NCBI RefSeq assembly: GCF_024347435.1
Contig: NZ_AP025480.1
Location: 682,001-746,000 of the forward strand
Length of the DNA: 64,000 bases
Reading direction: 5' to 3'
Origin: Vibrio cyclitrophicus
GTDB lineage: Bacteria; Pseudomonadota; Gammaproteobacteria; Enterobacterales; Vibrionaceae
This document shows, one piece after another, positions 31,614 through 40,488 of this stretch (position 1 is its first letter; each line of letters starts with the position of its first letter). The notes beneath the pieces were generated by a model. That model ran no database searches and had not been told where the DNA came from. It saw only the letters and a list, made by a program, of their open reading frames with translations. The position numbers and the translations under genes are program-made.

Positions 31614-31928
31614 ATGTCTAAGAACAAAAAATTTGATATCCGCCTTACAGAAAAACGCAACGGTTGGTGTGCAGAGATTACTCGTCAAGTAACATCTCGC
31701 AGTACTACAGTATCTAAGCGTGAGTCTGGTTTCGAAACTGAAGCTCTAGCACAAGAGTGGGCAGAGAAAGAACTAGCATCTTTCATCGCAAACCAAGCAG
31801 AACGTAACGAGCGTAAATCAGAGCAGCGTAAAGAGCGTGACGAACTACGTCACACTAAAGAGCTTAAAGCTGAGCAAGCTCGTGAAGCACGCGCTAAAGC
31901 TCGTGCAGAAGAGGAAGACGCTGAGTAA
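31614..31928 (+). CDS. DUF3622 family protein
   Basis: A 104-residue protein of a family common in vibrios. The N-terminal half is a small alpha/beta segment (KKFDIRLTEKRNGWCAEITR); the C-terminal half is a highly charged coiled-coil-like helix rich in Glu, Arg, Lys and Ala. No signal peptide or membrane segment. Codon use is strongly biased towards frequent codons, suggesting high expression. Function unknown. Confidence 0.85.
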   Translation: MSKNKKFDIRLTEKRNGWCAEITRQVTSRSTTVSKRESGFETEALAQEWAEKELASFIANQAERNERKSEQRKERDELRHTKELKAEQAREARAKARAEEEDAE

Positions 31929-31982
31929 TTCGGTGCACGATTAACTTATAGGTCCCTTAATTTTAAGATAAGGGACTTATAA

Positions 31983-32020
31983 AAAAAGCCCCAATATAGG
32001 TGACTATATTGGGGCTTTTT
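31983..32020. terminator. Bidirectional terminator
   Basis: A 16-bp perfect stem AAAAAGCCCCAATATA with its complement, flanked by A and T runs, between the convergent DUF3622 and aspartoacylase-family genes. Confidence 0.92.
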
Positions 32021-32101
32021 CGTTTGTGGAGTTCGTTTCTATTTTGCCTAAGAGCGACGGTTTTTATTTATCGTTTTTAACGTCGCTCTATCAAGCTTTA
32101 A

Positions 32102-33148
32102 TCAGTTGTTCAGTGTGGTTAGCCAATCGTCTTCTGCTACTTCTTCAATGTAGCTTTCTACTGATTGGCCTACTTCTTCATCGTCTTGTTTGAAGTAAGC
32201 AATGTGGAATACTGCATCACCTTCGTTGACAAGAGGCAGCGTTTGCTGGCCAATCACAATACCACCTTTGGTTGTGATCACTTGGCCTTCTTCGTGGCCC
32301 AAAGGAGAGCTGATGTAAGCTAGAGTTTGCCCAGCCTCAACTTGTTCACCAAGTCTTACCATATTACGCAAGATGCCGTCTGATTCAGCGCGGATCCAGC
32401 TGGTGGATTTGCTCAATACTGGCTCTGGCAACTTCTTACGGTTAGGGCGCAACATGCCTATTTCTTTCATCACTTGATGAACGCCTAGATAGCCTGCACG
32501 AATCGCTAAAGGATCAAAACGCAGCGCTTCACCACCTTCATAAGTCAGTACCGGGATGCCCAGTTTTTCAGCTTCGCTACGCAGTGAACCATCACGCAAA
32601 GGTGAATCAATGATTACTGGCGTTGCGAACGCTTTCGCAATTCGTAATGTTTCTGGATTTGATAGGTTTGCACGAATCTGTGGCAGGTTAGTACGGTGAA
32701 TAGCACCTGTATGTAGATCCAAAATGTAATCACAGTGCTTCGCTACGTTTTCGAAGAAGGTGTAAGCGATGCGTGATGTCAATGAGCCTTTCTCACTACC
32801 TGGGAAGCAACGGTTTAGGTCGCGACGGTCTGGTAAGTAACGAGATTTATGAATGAAGCCAAATACGTTTACGATCGGCACAACAATTAATGTACCTTTC
32901 AGTTTATTAGGTTCTATTGCGTTAGTTAACTGTCGTGCAATCTCAACACCGTTTAGCTCATCACCGTGAATAGCAGCGTTTACCATTAGTGTTGGGCCAG
33001 CTTGGCGACCGTGGATGATCTCAATCGGGATCGAAAGTGGAGAGTGCGTGTAAAGCTGAGCTGCCTGTAGTTCAATCTCTTTTCGTTGTCCTGGCTGAAC
33101 AGTATAACCAAGTAATTCGAATGGTTGATTAGGTTTTAGTCTTGCCAT
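32102..33148 (-). CDS. Succinylglutamate desuccinylase/aspartoacylase family protein
   Basis: A 348-residue M14-like zinc hydrolase. Metal-binding residues are seen in AAIHGDELNG near residue 58 and LDLHTGA near residue 146, with RDLNRCFPG between them. A C-terminal beta-barrel-like domain (SDGILRNMVRLGEQVEAGQ) resembles a biotinyl/lipoyl fold, as in the broader AstE/AspA-like group. The acidic C-terminus (ESYIEEVAEDDW) is extra. It is not in an arginine-catabolic operon, so it is not AstE; the substrate is unknown. Confidence 0.85.
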   Translation of the reverse strand: MARLKPNQPFELLGYTVQPGQRKEIELQAAQLYTHSPLSIPIEIIHGRQAGPTLMVNAAIHGDELNGVEIARQLTNAIEPNKLKGTLIVVPIVNVFGFIHKSRYLPDRRDLNRCFPGSEKGSLTSRIAYTFFENVAKHCDYILDLHTGAIHRTNLPQIRANLSNPETLRIAKAFATPVIIDSPLRDGSLRSEAEKLGIPVLTYEGGEALRFDPLAIRAGYLGVHQVMKEIGMLRPNRKKLPEPVLSKSTSWIRAESDGILRNMVRLGEQVEAGQTLAYISSPLGHEEGQVITTKGGIVIGQQTLPLVNEGDAVFHIAYFKQDDEEVGQSVESYIEEVAEDDWLTTLNN

Positions 33149-33418
33149 TTAGGTTGTTCTCAACATAGTGATAATTCGTTAACACGGAATGTAGCAATCG
33201 TTGATTTTTAGTACGAATCAATCGCTTTACTGTGACGACAAAACTTTTTTATGGAGGGGGTTGGTTATTGGTTTCAATTTTTAATTTGCGATAATTTTGG
33301 GTGTTTCAATTTGTGATTTTTCTGACAATTTATTGATTTTAATCTGATAATTCAGAATGTGATGGCTGCTATTATCCATCGCCATTTTTGGTGGCCAAAT
33401 TCAAATATCGAGATAAAA

Positions 33419-33958
33419 ATGAAGAAAACAATTTCAAAAGTCGTAGCTCTGGCGGTGGTATCAGTTGCTTTATCTGGCTGCGTTGGTAGCAACGCAGTGA
33501 CGGGGTACTTAATGAAATTCAACCTTAAAGCTGTTGATAACCGTTATGCTCGTGGTGGTTTAAACTTATTGTTAGCACCAGCTTACGGTCTAACTATTGC
33601 TGCCGATTACTTAGTGTTCAACTCGCTAGAGTTCTGGACGGGTAGTAACCCTCTAACTGGTACCCCGCATATCTTTGATACTAAGATGGATACTTACCTT
33701 GATATTAACCATCAACTGGATCCGTCTCTAACGGAAGCGCCGGTAGGTCCTATCACAAGTGCTGATATGATCGAAAAAGGTCAAATGCAGCAGATCGATG
33801 AAAACACTATCCAAATGGATATTACATACCAATCTGGTGAGCGTGCTACATTAATCGGTGTTCGCGATGGCGAGATGGTGACGTACTTCATCGATGGTGA
33901 AGTTGTGGCACAAACTTCAATTGATGAGCTAGAGAGCTACGCGGCTACACGCGCTTAA
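33419..33958 (+). CDS. DUF3332 family lipoprotein
   Basis: A 179-residue lipoprotein. The signal peptide MKKTISKVVALAVVSVALSG ends in lipobox ALSGC, with Cys21 as the lipidated residue. The mature part has a hydrophobic LLLAPAYGLTIAADYLVFNSLEFWTG segment split across two short helices, then a beta-rich acidic domain. ATG 33419 is chosen because the signal peptide starts there; the longer frame from 33359 has no sensible leader. Function unknown. Confidence 0.85.
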   Translation: MKKTISKVVALAVVSVALSGCVGSNAVTGYLMKFNLKAVDNRYARGGLNLLLAPAYGLTIAADYLVFNSLEFWTGSNPLTGTPHIFDTKMDTYLDINHQLDPSLTEAPVGPITSADMIEKGQMQQIDENTIQMDITYQSGERATLIGVRDGEMVTYFIDGEVVAQTSIDELESYAATRA

Positions 33959-34003
33959 TTGCTTGTTTAGTCACAAATAGTCGATTACAAAGATTAGATA
34001 CAG

Positions 34004-34038
34004 AAACAGGTACTCATTGAGTACCTGTTTTATTTTGT
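34004..34038 (+). terminator. Terminator of the DUF3332 gene
   Basis: Stem AAACAGGTACTC/GAGTACCTGTTT (34004-34015, 34019-34030) followed by TATTTTG. Confidence 0.85.
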
Positions 34039-34094
34039 TTTGAATAAACGGTGCTTACTGTAAGCAGCATCTATTGAGTATATATATTATCGAA

Positions 34095-35567
34095 TTATGC
34101 TTTTTCTGGGATTGCTTCAAGCAGTGCAACCATTTGGTTCCAGAATAGCTCAACTGTGTCGATCTTCACTTTCTCATCAGGAGAGTGTGGGAACTTGATT
34201 GTTGGGCCGAAAGAAACCATATCCATATTCGGGTAAGGTTCTTTGAATAGACCACACTCAAGACCTGCATGGATAACCATGATGTTTGGCTTGTGACCGT
34301 AGATACCTTCGTACATGTCGCGGAAGATATGCATAATTTCTGAATCTGCGTCTGGTTTCCAACCTGGGTAAGCACCAGAGAACGAGATGTTAGCGCCTGC
34401 TAACTCAGCAACAGAGTGCAGCATGCTTTCTACTTGGCTACGACCTGAATCGATCAAAGAACGGATCAGGCAAAGCACTGTGATTGAGTTCTCTTCTGTT
34501 GTGATAACACCTACGTTTAGAGACGTTTCAACAACACCTTCAATCTCGTCACTCATACGAATCACGCCGTTTGGACATGCGTTAAGTGCCGCGATAAAGC
34601 GAGCTTGTTCTGCTTGAGTAAGAGTACCCATTTCAACGGTTACTTCTTCGTTGAATGTTACGATGCTGTCTTCGATTTTACCCAGCTCTGTAGATAGAAG
34701 CTCAGTGTAGTAGTTGTATAGCGAAGCCAGTTTCTCTTGGTTTTCAGCCGGTACTGCAACCGTTACGAAGCCTTCACGAGGGATAGCGTTACGAAGGCTA
34801 CCACCTTTGAACTCTATGATACGAAGGTCTAGATCTTTTGCGTGACCCGCTAGGAAACGAGCAAGTAATTTGTTTGCATTTGCACGACCCGTGTGAATAT
34901 CACAACCAGAGTGACCGCCTTTAAGGCCTTTTAGCGTTAGCTTACGTGTAACGAAATTATCAGGGACTGCATCACGAGTGATGTCGAAAGTCATTGCACC
35001 GTCGATACCGCCAGCACAACCCATGTACACTTCGCCTTCTTGCTCTGAATCGGTATTAAGAAGGATATCGCCTTCTAACCAACCCGCTTCAAGACCGAAA
35101 GCACCAGTCATACCCGCTTCTTCATCTACGGTTAGTAGAACTTCGATAGGGCCGTGTTGGATTTCGTTTGAAGCAAGAACGGCCAAACAAGAAGCCATGC
35201 CCATACCATTGTCGGCACCAAGTGTTGTGCCTTTTGCAGTAACCCATTCACCATCAATGTACGGTTGGATTGGGTCTTTAGCGAAGTCATGAACTGTGTC
35301 TTCGTTCTTTTGTGGAACCATATCGATGTGAGCTTGTAGCACGACACCTTTCTTGTTTTCCATGCCCTGTGTCGCTGGCTTCTTGATGAATACGTTGCCC
35401 GTTGGATCGCGACGCACATCTAGGCCTTGCTCTGTTGCCCAAGCAATAATGTATTGAGCAAGCTCTTCTTCGTGCTTTGAAGGGTGTGGGATTGAACAAA
35501 TCTTATCGAAAAACTGCCAAATAGGGGCAGGGGACAATTTACTGATCTCAGAATGGAATTCAGACAC
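34095..35567 (-). CDS. pepD: Beta-Ala-His dipeptidase (aminoacyl-histidine dipeptidase)
   Basis: A 490-residue M20-family zinc dipeptidase that cleaves X-His dipeptides such as carnosine. Metal-site motifs are LQAHIDMVPQ near residue 78, GADNGMGMA near residue 118, and TVDEEAGMTGA near residue 146; the lid domain with GGHSGCDIHTGR follows. The length equals E. coli PepD (about 485). In E. coli pepD lies beside gpt and divergent from it; here a purine permease and a 1-kb gap sit between them. Confidence 0.94.
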   Translation of the reverse strand: MSEFHSEISKLSPAPIWQFFDKICSIPHPSKHEEELAQYIIAWATEQGLDVRRDPTGNVFIKKPATQGMENKKGVVLQAHIDMVPQKNEDTVHDFAKDPIQPYIDGEWVTAKGTTLGADNGMGMASCLAVLASNEIQHGPIEVLLTVDEEAGMTGAFGLEAGWLEGDILLNTDSEQEGEVYMGCAGGIDGAMTFDITRDAVPDNFVTRKLTLKGLKGGHSGCDIHTGRANANKLLARFLAGHAKDLDLRIIEFKGGSLRNAIPREGFVTVAVPAENQEKLASLYNYYTELLSTELGKIEDSIVTFNEEVTVEMGTLTQAEQARFIAALNACPNGVIRMSDEIEGVVETSLNVGVITTEENSITVLCLIRSLIDSGRSQVESMLHSVAELAGANISFSGAYPGWKPDADSEIMHIFRDMYEGIYGHKPNIMVIHAGLECGLFKEPYPNMDMVSFGPTIKFPHSPDEKVKIDTVELFWNQMVALLEAIPEKA

Positions 35568-35882
35568 GGATGACTCCTTTTTTATTTGATAACCATATAT
35601 TTAGGATTTGGATGGATGGAAAGTTAGAACAAAAATCTAAAATATGGGTCTGTTTTGATGGCAACAGCATACCACTTGCGCGTTTTGACGAGTAGCGCTT
35701 CTAAGCCCCAGACTCCTCAAATTTTGAAAGCTAGATTGTTCATTTGATCATAAGTAAGTGTCTTGATGCTTATAATTAATTCAGGCAAACGTTTATTTAG
35801 TTCTGTTGTGTAATTTAATTACGAGATTTAGTTTGTAAAATAACCATAAGTAGCTAAAAGTGTGATGTGAAGCAGGAAAAGC

Positions 35883-35910
35883 TTGTAATCTTTTTTCTTT
35901 GAGGTATATT
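35883..35910 (+). promoter_or_regulatory. Promoter of the candidate small gene
   Basis: TTGTAA (35883-35888) and TATATT (35905-35910) with a 16-bp spacer, about 110 bp upstream of the small ORF. Confidence 0.5.
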
Positions 35911-36022
35911 AATAACCAACTTCTTAAGTGAAGAGTAAATGCTCAAAGGATGAGTCCGTTTTATCGCCTCCAGGGAACCGAGAAATCAAATTCGTTTTTA
36001 TTGATTTATTAAGGTGATAGTT

Positions 36023-36109
36023 ATGAAAGGTTTACCATCTGCAATGTTCTGGCTTAACAGCTCTGTTTACACTAGCAACTTTGCATACCCAACAAGCTTT
36101 GGTTACTAA
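36023..36109 (+). CDS. Candidate small protein (28 residues), unknown function
   Basis: A short ORF reading MKGLPSAMFWLNSSVYTSNF and eight more residues. It has a near-perfect Shine-Dalgarno (AAGGTGAT, five bases before ATG), a promoter upstream and an intrinsic terminator at 36194-36222, so the whole unit of about 300 nt looks like a gene. The peptide is rich in aromatic residues and has almost no charge. An alternative is that two single-base deletions broke an ORF encoding a signal-peptide-like product: in other frames one reads RFTICNVLA and then TALFTLATLHTQQALV, ending in a stop at 36123. No family recognised. Confidence 0.4.
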   Translation: MKGLPSAMFWLNSSVYTSNFAYPTSFGY

Positions 36110-36193
36110 TACCAGCTGCTTGTAACTTGAACAGTTTGTTCACCCCTATATATTGGAATTCTTTTACAACCCTTTGGTTGACTGATTCTACCG

Positions 36194-36222
36194 CCACTCA
36201 TTTTTGAGTGGCGTTTTTTTTG
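36194..36222 (+). terminator. Terminator of the candidate small gene
   Basis: CCACTC/GAGTGG stem extended by CG pairing, followed by a run of eight T on the plus strand. No annotated plus-strand gene lies within 2 kb upstream except the candidate ORF, which implies a short transcript. Confidence 0.8.
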
Positions 36223-36422
36223 CCTGCTACTTTATCGCCTATCTTGTTCCCAACCACTTTCATTCATTATTTCTCTGTCATTCGTTGCGGTTATTTTTTA
36301 AACGCCAAACGATCAATTCACGCCTTATTACGAATCCTGTTGAAAAATACACAACTCTTGTGGGTTTCATTTGAGAATTTGATGGCTAGATTCTCAATGA
36401 AAATAATCGATGGTCGAAAAAG

Positions 36423-36613
36423 TAATCAAGTATAATTGTTGTTTTTTTTTGTTTTGTTTTGTTTTAAATCTTTGTTTTTAATGATTATTTAATTATGCAG
36501 TTTATGTTTTTAATCGCTTTGTTTCATACGCCATTCGGATAAATATTAATTAGAGCCTTAATTCTATCTGGAATTTGTTATTTGATAACTTTATAATCCA
36601 CAGCCAATCGATT
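36423..36613. other. AT-rich non-coding stretch before the purine permease
   Basis: The 430 bp from the small-gene terminator to the permease hold a long T-run with three GTTTT units (about 36437-36466) and otherwise AT-rich sequence. I see no gene; the PurR-type box is listed separately. Confidence 0.5.
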
Positions 36614-36629
36614 ACGCAACCGTTTACTT
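36614..36629. promoter_or_regulatory. PurR box upstream of the purine permease
   Basis: ACGCAACCGTTTACTT matches the E. coli PurR consensus ANGCAANCGNTTNCNT at every fixed position. It lies 22 bp before the permease ATG. Repression by a PurR/hypoxanthine complex is inferred. Confidence 0.7.
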
Positions 36630-36651
36630 TTTACCCTTATAGGATTCGATA

Positions 36652-37941
36652 ATGTTCGAAAAGCTATTCAAACTCAGTGAAAATGGCACCAATGTGCGCA
36701 CTGAAATCATCGCAGGTCTAACAACCTTCCTAACAATGGCTTACATCATTTTTGTAAACCCAATGATTCTAGCTGACGCTGGGATGGACCATGGCGCTGT
36801 ATTTGTAGCAACCTGTTTAGCGGCTGCTATTGGCTGTTTCATTATGGGCTTTGTTGCTAACTACCCAATTGCTCAAGCTCCAGGCATGGGGTTGAACGCA
36901 TTCTTTACCTACGCTGTTGTAATGGGTATGGGTTATACGTGGCAAGTTGCTCTGGCAGCAGTTTTCGTATCAGGCGTAATCTTCATTTTCTTAAGTATCT
37001 TTAAGATTCGTGAATGGATTATTAACTCGATCCCTATGTCTCTGCGTGTTGGTATCTCTGCAGGTATCGGCCTTTTCTTAGCGTTCATTGCACTTAGCAA
37101 TGCTGGCATCGTGGTTTCTAACCCAGCAACTAAGGTTTCACTGGGCGATATTACCGCGGTTGCTCCTATTCTAGGCGCACTGGGTTTTTTCCTTACTATT
37201 GCTCTCGTTCATCGTGGTGTTAAAGGCGCAGTAATGATTGCTATTTTAGCAATCACAGCGATTGGTATCGCAATTGGCGACGTTCAATATGGCGGTATCA
37301 TGTCTACACCGCCAAGCCTAGCACCTACATTCATGCAGCTTGATTTCTCTGCTGTATTCGAAATCGGTATGATTTCAGTGGTATTTGCATTCTTGTTTGT
37401 CGATTTATTCGATACTGCCGGTACTTTGGTTGGTGTTGCAACAAAAGCAAACCTAATTAAAGAAGACGGCAAACTACCACGCTTGAATAAAGCACTACTC
37501 GCTGACTCTACAGCAACGTCTATCGGTGCATTATTAGGTACATCAAACACAACCTCTTACGTAGAAAGTGTTGCTGGTGTTGCTGAGGGGGGGCGTACCG
37601 GCCTAACAGCAGTTGTTGTTGGTATCTTATTCTTACTGGCTCTTTTCTTCTCGCCGCTTGCAGGCATGATCCCGGCTTACGCAACATCTGGTGCACTGTT
37701 TTATGTAGCAATTCTAATGATGTCTGGTCTAGTTGGCATTGATTGGCGTGATCTTACGGAAGCTGCACCAGTCGTGGTAACATGTTTGCTAATGCCGCTG
37801 ACGTACTCTATTGCTGAGGGTATCTCACTAGGTTTCATCGCTTACGCTGCAATTAAGCTGCTAAGTGGTAAAGGTCGTGATGTTTCACCTGCAGTGTGGG
37901 TAATGTCGGCTATCTTTATTCTTAAATATATTTTCGCTTAA
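36652..37941 (+). CDS. Guanine/hypoxanthine/adenine permease (AzgA-like NCS2 family)
   Basis: A 429-residue inner-membrane proton:purine symporter of the AzgA-like branch (E. coli AdeP/AdeQ/GhxP/GhxQ). The N-terminus has ENGTNVRTEIIAGLTTFLTM; AQAPGMGLNAFFTY and the half-helix motif FVDLFDTAGTLVGVATKA are the substrate-site signatures, and GTSNTTSYVES is also conserved. About 14 membrane segments. A PurR box precedes it and gpt follows, so it fits purine salvage. Whether it prefers adenine or guanine/hypoxanthine cannot be told here. Confidence 0.92.
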   Translation: MFEKLFKLSENGTNVRTEIIAGLTTFLTMAYIIFVNPMILADAGMDHGAVFVATCLAAAIGCFIMGFVANYPIAQAPGMGLNAFFTYAVVMGMGYTWQVALAAVFVSGVIFIFLSIFKIREWIINSIPMSLRVGISAGIGLFLAFIALSNAGIVVSNPATKVSLGDITAVAPILGALGFFLTIALVHRGVKGAVMIAILAITAIGIAIGDVQYGGIMSTPPSLAPTFMQLDFSAVFEIGMISVVFAFLFVDLFDTAGTLVGVATKANLIKEDGKLPRLNKALLADSTATSIGALLGTSNTTSYVESVAGVAEGGRTGLTAVVVGILFLLALFFSPLAGMIPAYATSGALFYVAILMMSGLVGIDWRDLTEAAPVVVTCLLMPLTYSIAEGISLGFIAYAAIKLLSGKGRDVSPAVWVMSAIFILKYIFA

Positions 37942-37968
37942 TCGTCTAGATTTCTGCTTAATCGTTGA

Positions 37969-37993
37969 AGAGGCTATGTTTCGCATAGCCTCT
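37969..37993. terminator. Stem-loop between permease and gpt
   Basis: A 10-bp perfect stem AGAGGCTATG/CATAGCCTCT with a 5-nt loop, 28 bp after the permease stop. No T-run follows, so it may be a weak terminator or an RNA stabiliser. Confidence 0.5.
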
Positions 37994-38025
37994 AATAACA
38001 TGACAAAATTATTAGGTTTTATACT

Positions 38026-38490
38026 ATGAGCAACAAATTCGTTATCACTTGGGACAACATGCAGACTTACTGCCGCCAACTAGCAGAAAAGCAAATGCCA
38101 GCAGAACAGTGGAAAGGCATCTGGGCAGTAAGCCGTGGTGGCTTAGTTCCTGGTGCAATCTTGGCCCGTGAGCTAGGTATTCGTCACGTAGATACGATTT
38201 GTATTTCTAGCTACGACCACGATCACCAACGTGATATGACGGTAGTTAAAGCACCTGAGGGTGACGGCGAAGGCTTCCTTATCGTTGAAGACCTTGTTGA
38301 TAGTGGTGACACTGCACGTAAACTTCGCGAAATGTACCCGAAAGCGAAACTAATCGCAGTTTGTGCAAAACCATCTGGCGCACATTTACTAGATGAGTAC
38401 ATCGTTGATATCGCTCAAGACACTTGGATTGAGCAGCCTTGGGATACTAGCTTAAGCTTCGTTGAGCCAGTAAATCGCAAGTCAAAATAA
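38026..38490 (+). CDS. gpt: Xanthine-guanine phosphoribosyltransferase
   Basis: A 154-residue type I phosphoribosyltransferase, about the size of E. coli Gpt (152). It converts guanine, xanthine and to some extent hypoxanthine to nucleotides with PRPP. The PRPP-binding loop is [18 protein letters not shown] near residue 84, and the base-binding end is DTWIEQPWD. It acts together with the upstream permease and the adenine deaminase in purine salvage. Confidence 0.95.
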   Translation: MSNKFVITWDNMQTYCRQLAEKQMPAEQWKGIWAVSRGGLVPGAILARELGIRHVDTICISSYDHDHQRDMTVVKAPEGDGEGFLIVEDLVDSGDTARKLREMYPKAKLIAVCAKPSGAHLLDEYIVDIAQDTWIEQPWDTSLSFVEPVNRKSK

Positions 38491-38511
38491 GCGTAAACTT
38501 AGTTTTTTGAG

Positions 38512-38541
38512 AAATGACCCTTTATAGGGTCATTTTTTTTT
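38512..38541 (+). terminator. Terminator of gpt
   Basis: AAATGACCC/GGGTCATTT stem (38512-38520, 38527-38535) with a run of T, 22 bp after gpt. Confidence 0.88.
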
Positions 38542-38579
38542 ATATTATTAGTGACAACCATTTCTTATTAAGTGTCCCT

Positions 38580-39833
38580 ATGTCTGAATCAGAAGAAACG
38601 AGCTCGAACCTTTCGGAAACCTTGTTTGTAAAGCATAAGCAGGCTAAAGAAACCTCAATGCTGACGCGCTACATGCCAAGCTCAGAAGAGCTATTGGATG
38701 AGAAGCGTAAACAGCAAAATTCATCATGGTATCGAAATTTAAGGCGTCTTCAGTGGGTATGGCAAGGCGTTAACCCAATAGAGCAAGAAGCGGTGTTAGC
38801 TCGAATTGCGTCGTCAGATAATTCTCGCACGACGGACGAGTGGTTAGATACCGTCATGGGTTATCGCAGCGGTAACTGGGCATACGAGTGGACTAAGCTT
38901 GGTATGCAGCATCAAAATCGCTCTAATGAAAAGAACGGTGAAGAGATGGCTGAAGAGCTGTTTTCAGCATCGTTATGTTTTAGCATAGCGGGTTACCCAC
39001 ATCTCAAGAACGACAATTTGGCAGCTCAGGCTCAAGTGCTGGCGAACGCGGCTTATTCTGAAGCCATCAAGCATACCAAGCTGATCGTTAAGCAACTTGA
39101 AGTGCCGTATCAGAATAAGAAAATTAAGGCGAACTTGCATCTCACCAAAACAGATAAACCTCAGCCTGTTGTGATTGTGAGCGCTGGACTAGACAGTTTG
39201 CAAACCGATATGTGGCGCTTGTTTAGAGATTACCTAGCCCCTAAAAACATTGCTATGTTGACGGTCGATATGCCGTCGATAGGGCACAGTGCGCATTGGC
39301 CTTTAACTGAAGACTCGTCTTGCCTTCACCAAGCTGTGCTCAATGAACTGCCTAGCATCCCATGGGTCGATCACCACAAGGTCGGCTTGTTTGGCTTCCG
39401 TTTTGGTGGCAATGCGATGGTGAGATTATCTTTCCTAGAGCAACATAAGCTCAAAGCGTGTATCTCTTTAGGCGCGCCAATTCACGATATCTTTGTTCAT
39501 GCAGACAAATTGAAACAGATGCCTAAAATGCATTTAGATGTGTTAGCTTCGCGTCTGGGTAAAGGTGCGGTAGATATCAATAGTCTTTCTGGGCAACTGA
39601 TGGCTTGGTCACTCAAGGTACAAGGCTTGCTGTCGAACAGTAAAACCAGCGTTCCTATCTTGGCACTAGCCTTAGAAGGAGACCCTGTTTCACCACCAAT
39701 GGATAATCAACTGGTTGCTATTTACAGTGATTACGGCAAAGCGAAGAAAATCAAAGCTAAATCAATTACACAGGGTTATGAGCAATCCCTCGAATTGGCG
39801 ATAAAATGGCTTGAGGATGAATTATTTAGATGA
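38580..39833 (+). CDS. frsA: Esterase FrsA
   Basis: A 417-residue alpha/beta-hydrolase-fold protein, matching E. coli FrsA (YafA, 414 residues) in position and length. Family members act as carboxylesterases and interact with the glucose-specific EIIA in enterics. The nucleophile elbow reads GLFGFRFGGNAM instead of the usual GxSxG, as in other FrsA proteins. The start at 38580 is preferred; the open frame extends back to 38514, but that part falls inside the gpt terminator. Followed by crl, as in E. coli. Confidence 0.9.
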   Translation: MSESEETSSNLSETLFVKHKQAKETSMLTRYMPSSEELLDEKRKQQNSSWYRNLRRLQWVWQGVNPIEQEAVLARIASSDNSRTTDEWLDTVMGYRSGNWAYEWTKLGMQHQNRSNEKNGEEMAEELFSASLCFSIAGYPHLKNDNLAAQAQVLANAAYSEAIKHTKLIVKQLEVPYQNKKIKANLHLTKTDKPQPVVIVSAGLDSLQTDMWRLFRDYLAPKNIAMLTVDMPSIGHSAHWPLTEDSSCLHQAVLNELPSIPWVDHHKVGLFGFRFGGNAMVRLSFLEQHKLKACISLGAPIHDIFVHADKLKQMPKMHLDVLASRLGKGAVDINSLSGQLMAWSLKVQGLLSNSKTSVPILALALEGDPVSPPMDNQLVAIYSDYGKAKKIKAKSITQGYEQSLELAIKWLEDELFR

Positions 39834-39977
39834 CATTTCTCCTAAATTAGTTAAGCATGAAAAGTGTACAAACTAAGTACCTGATACTCAGAGGTAATTT
39901 ATAAAATCCAATTGCGTACTTTCTACGTATTGCAGTCTGAGTAACGTCATTCTTAACATTGAAAATGGAGATTCAAT

Positions 39978-40367
39978 ATGTCAGAAGTGACACAACAACC
40001 TACGCATTATCGTTTGTTGAATGTTTTAAAGGCGATTGGGCCTTACTTAAGAGAACCACAATCAGAAGAAGGTCATTATATTTTTGATTGTTTATCTGTG
40101 TGTGTGAACGATAAAAAATCACCAGAAGAACGTGAGTTTTGGGGTTGGTGGTTAGAGTTGGATAAGTCGGAAGAGGGATATTCGGCGAAATACAACATCG
40201 GCAAGTACAACATCGATGGCAATTGGGATTGCTTACCATTGCCGAAGAAGGCGGTAGCTGAAGTGTCTCGCACTCAAGAAGCTTTCCACCAAAAGCTGGT
40301 TGACGAACTTCAAAATAAGTTTGAAATCAGCGTTCAATTCGACGAAGAGTCTGTCGAATTCGTCTGA
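39978..40367 (+). CDS. crl: Sigma factor-binding protein Crl
   Basis: A 129-residue protein matching Crl (E. coli 133 residues), which binds the stationary-phase sigma factor RpoS and promotes holoenzyme assembly. Diagnostic segments are [20 protein letters not shown] and [11 protein letters not shown]. Position between frsA and proBA is the same as in E. coli. Shine-Dalgarno GGAG. Confidence 0.93.
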   Translation: MSEVTQQPTHYRLLNVLKAIGPYLREPQSEEGHYIFDCLSVCVNDKKSPEEREFWGWWLELDKSEEGYSAKYNIGKYNIDGNWDCLPLPKKAVAEVSRTQEAFHQKLVDELQNKFEISVQFDEESVEFV

Positions 40368-40396
40368 TTTTAAAGGTTACTCTTCTCTATAAAGTA

Positions 40397-40420
40397 AAAA
40401 GGTGCGATTTCGCACCTTTT
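40397..40420. terminator. Terminator of crl
   Basis: A 10-bp stem AAAAGGTGCG/CGCACCTTTT with a 4-nt loop, 29 bp after crl. Confidence 0.85.
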
Positions 40421-40488
40421 CTGCTTGTGAATTCCCCTGTTGATTGCTAAAACATCACCTCTTATTTGTTTTATCTATAAAAGACTTC

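Noticed and set aside
36208..36435. 75-codon plus-strand ORF
   Set aside because: It begins inside the T-run of the terminator at 36194-36222, has no Shine-Dalgarno and no recognisable domain.
38514..38579. Longer N-terminus for FrsA
   Set aside because: The extension lies in the gpt terminator hairpin and T-run.
40444..40488. TTG start for ProB
   Set aside because: The added residues are not ProB-like; ATG 40489 gives the expected start.
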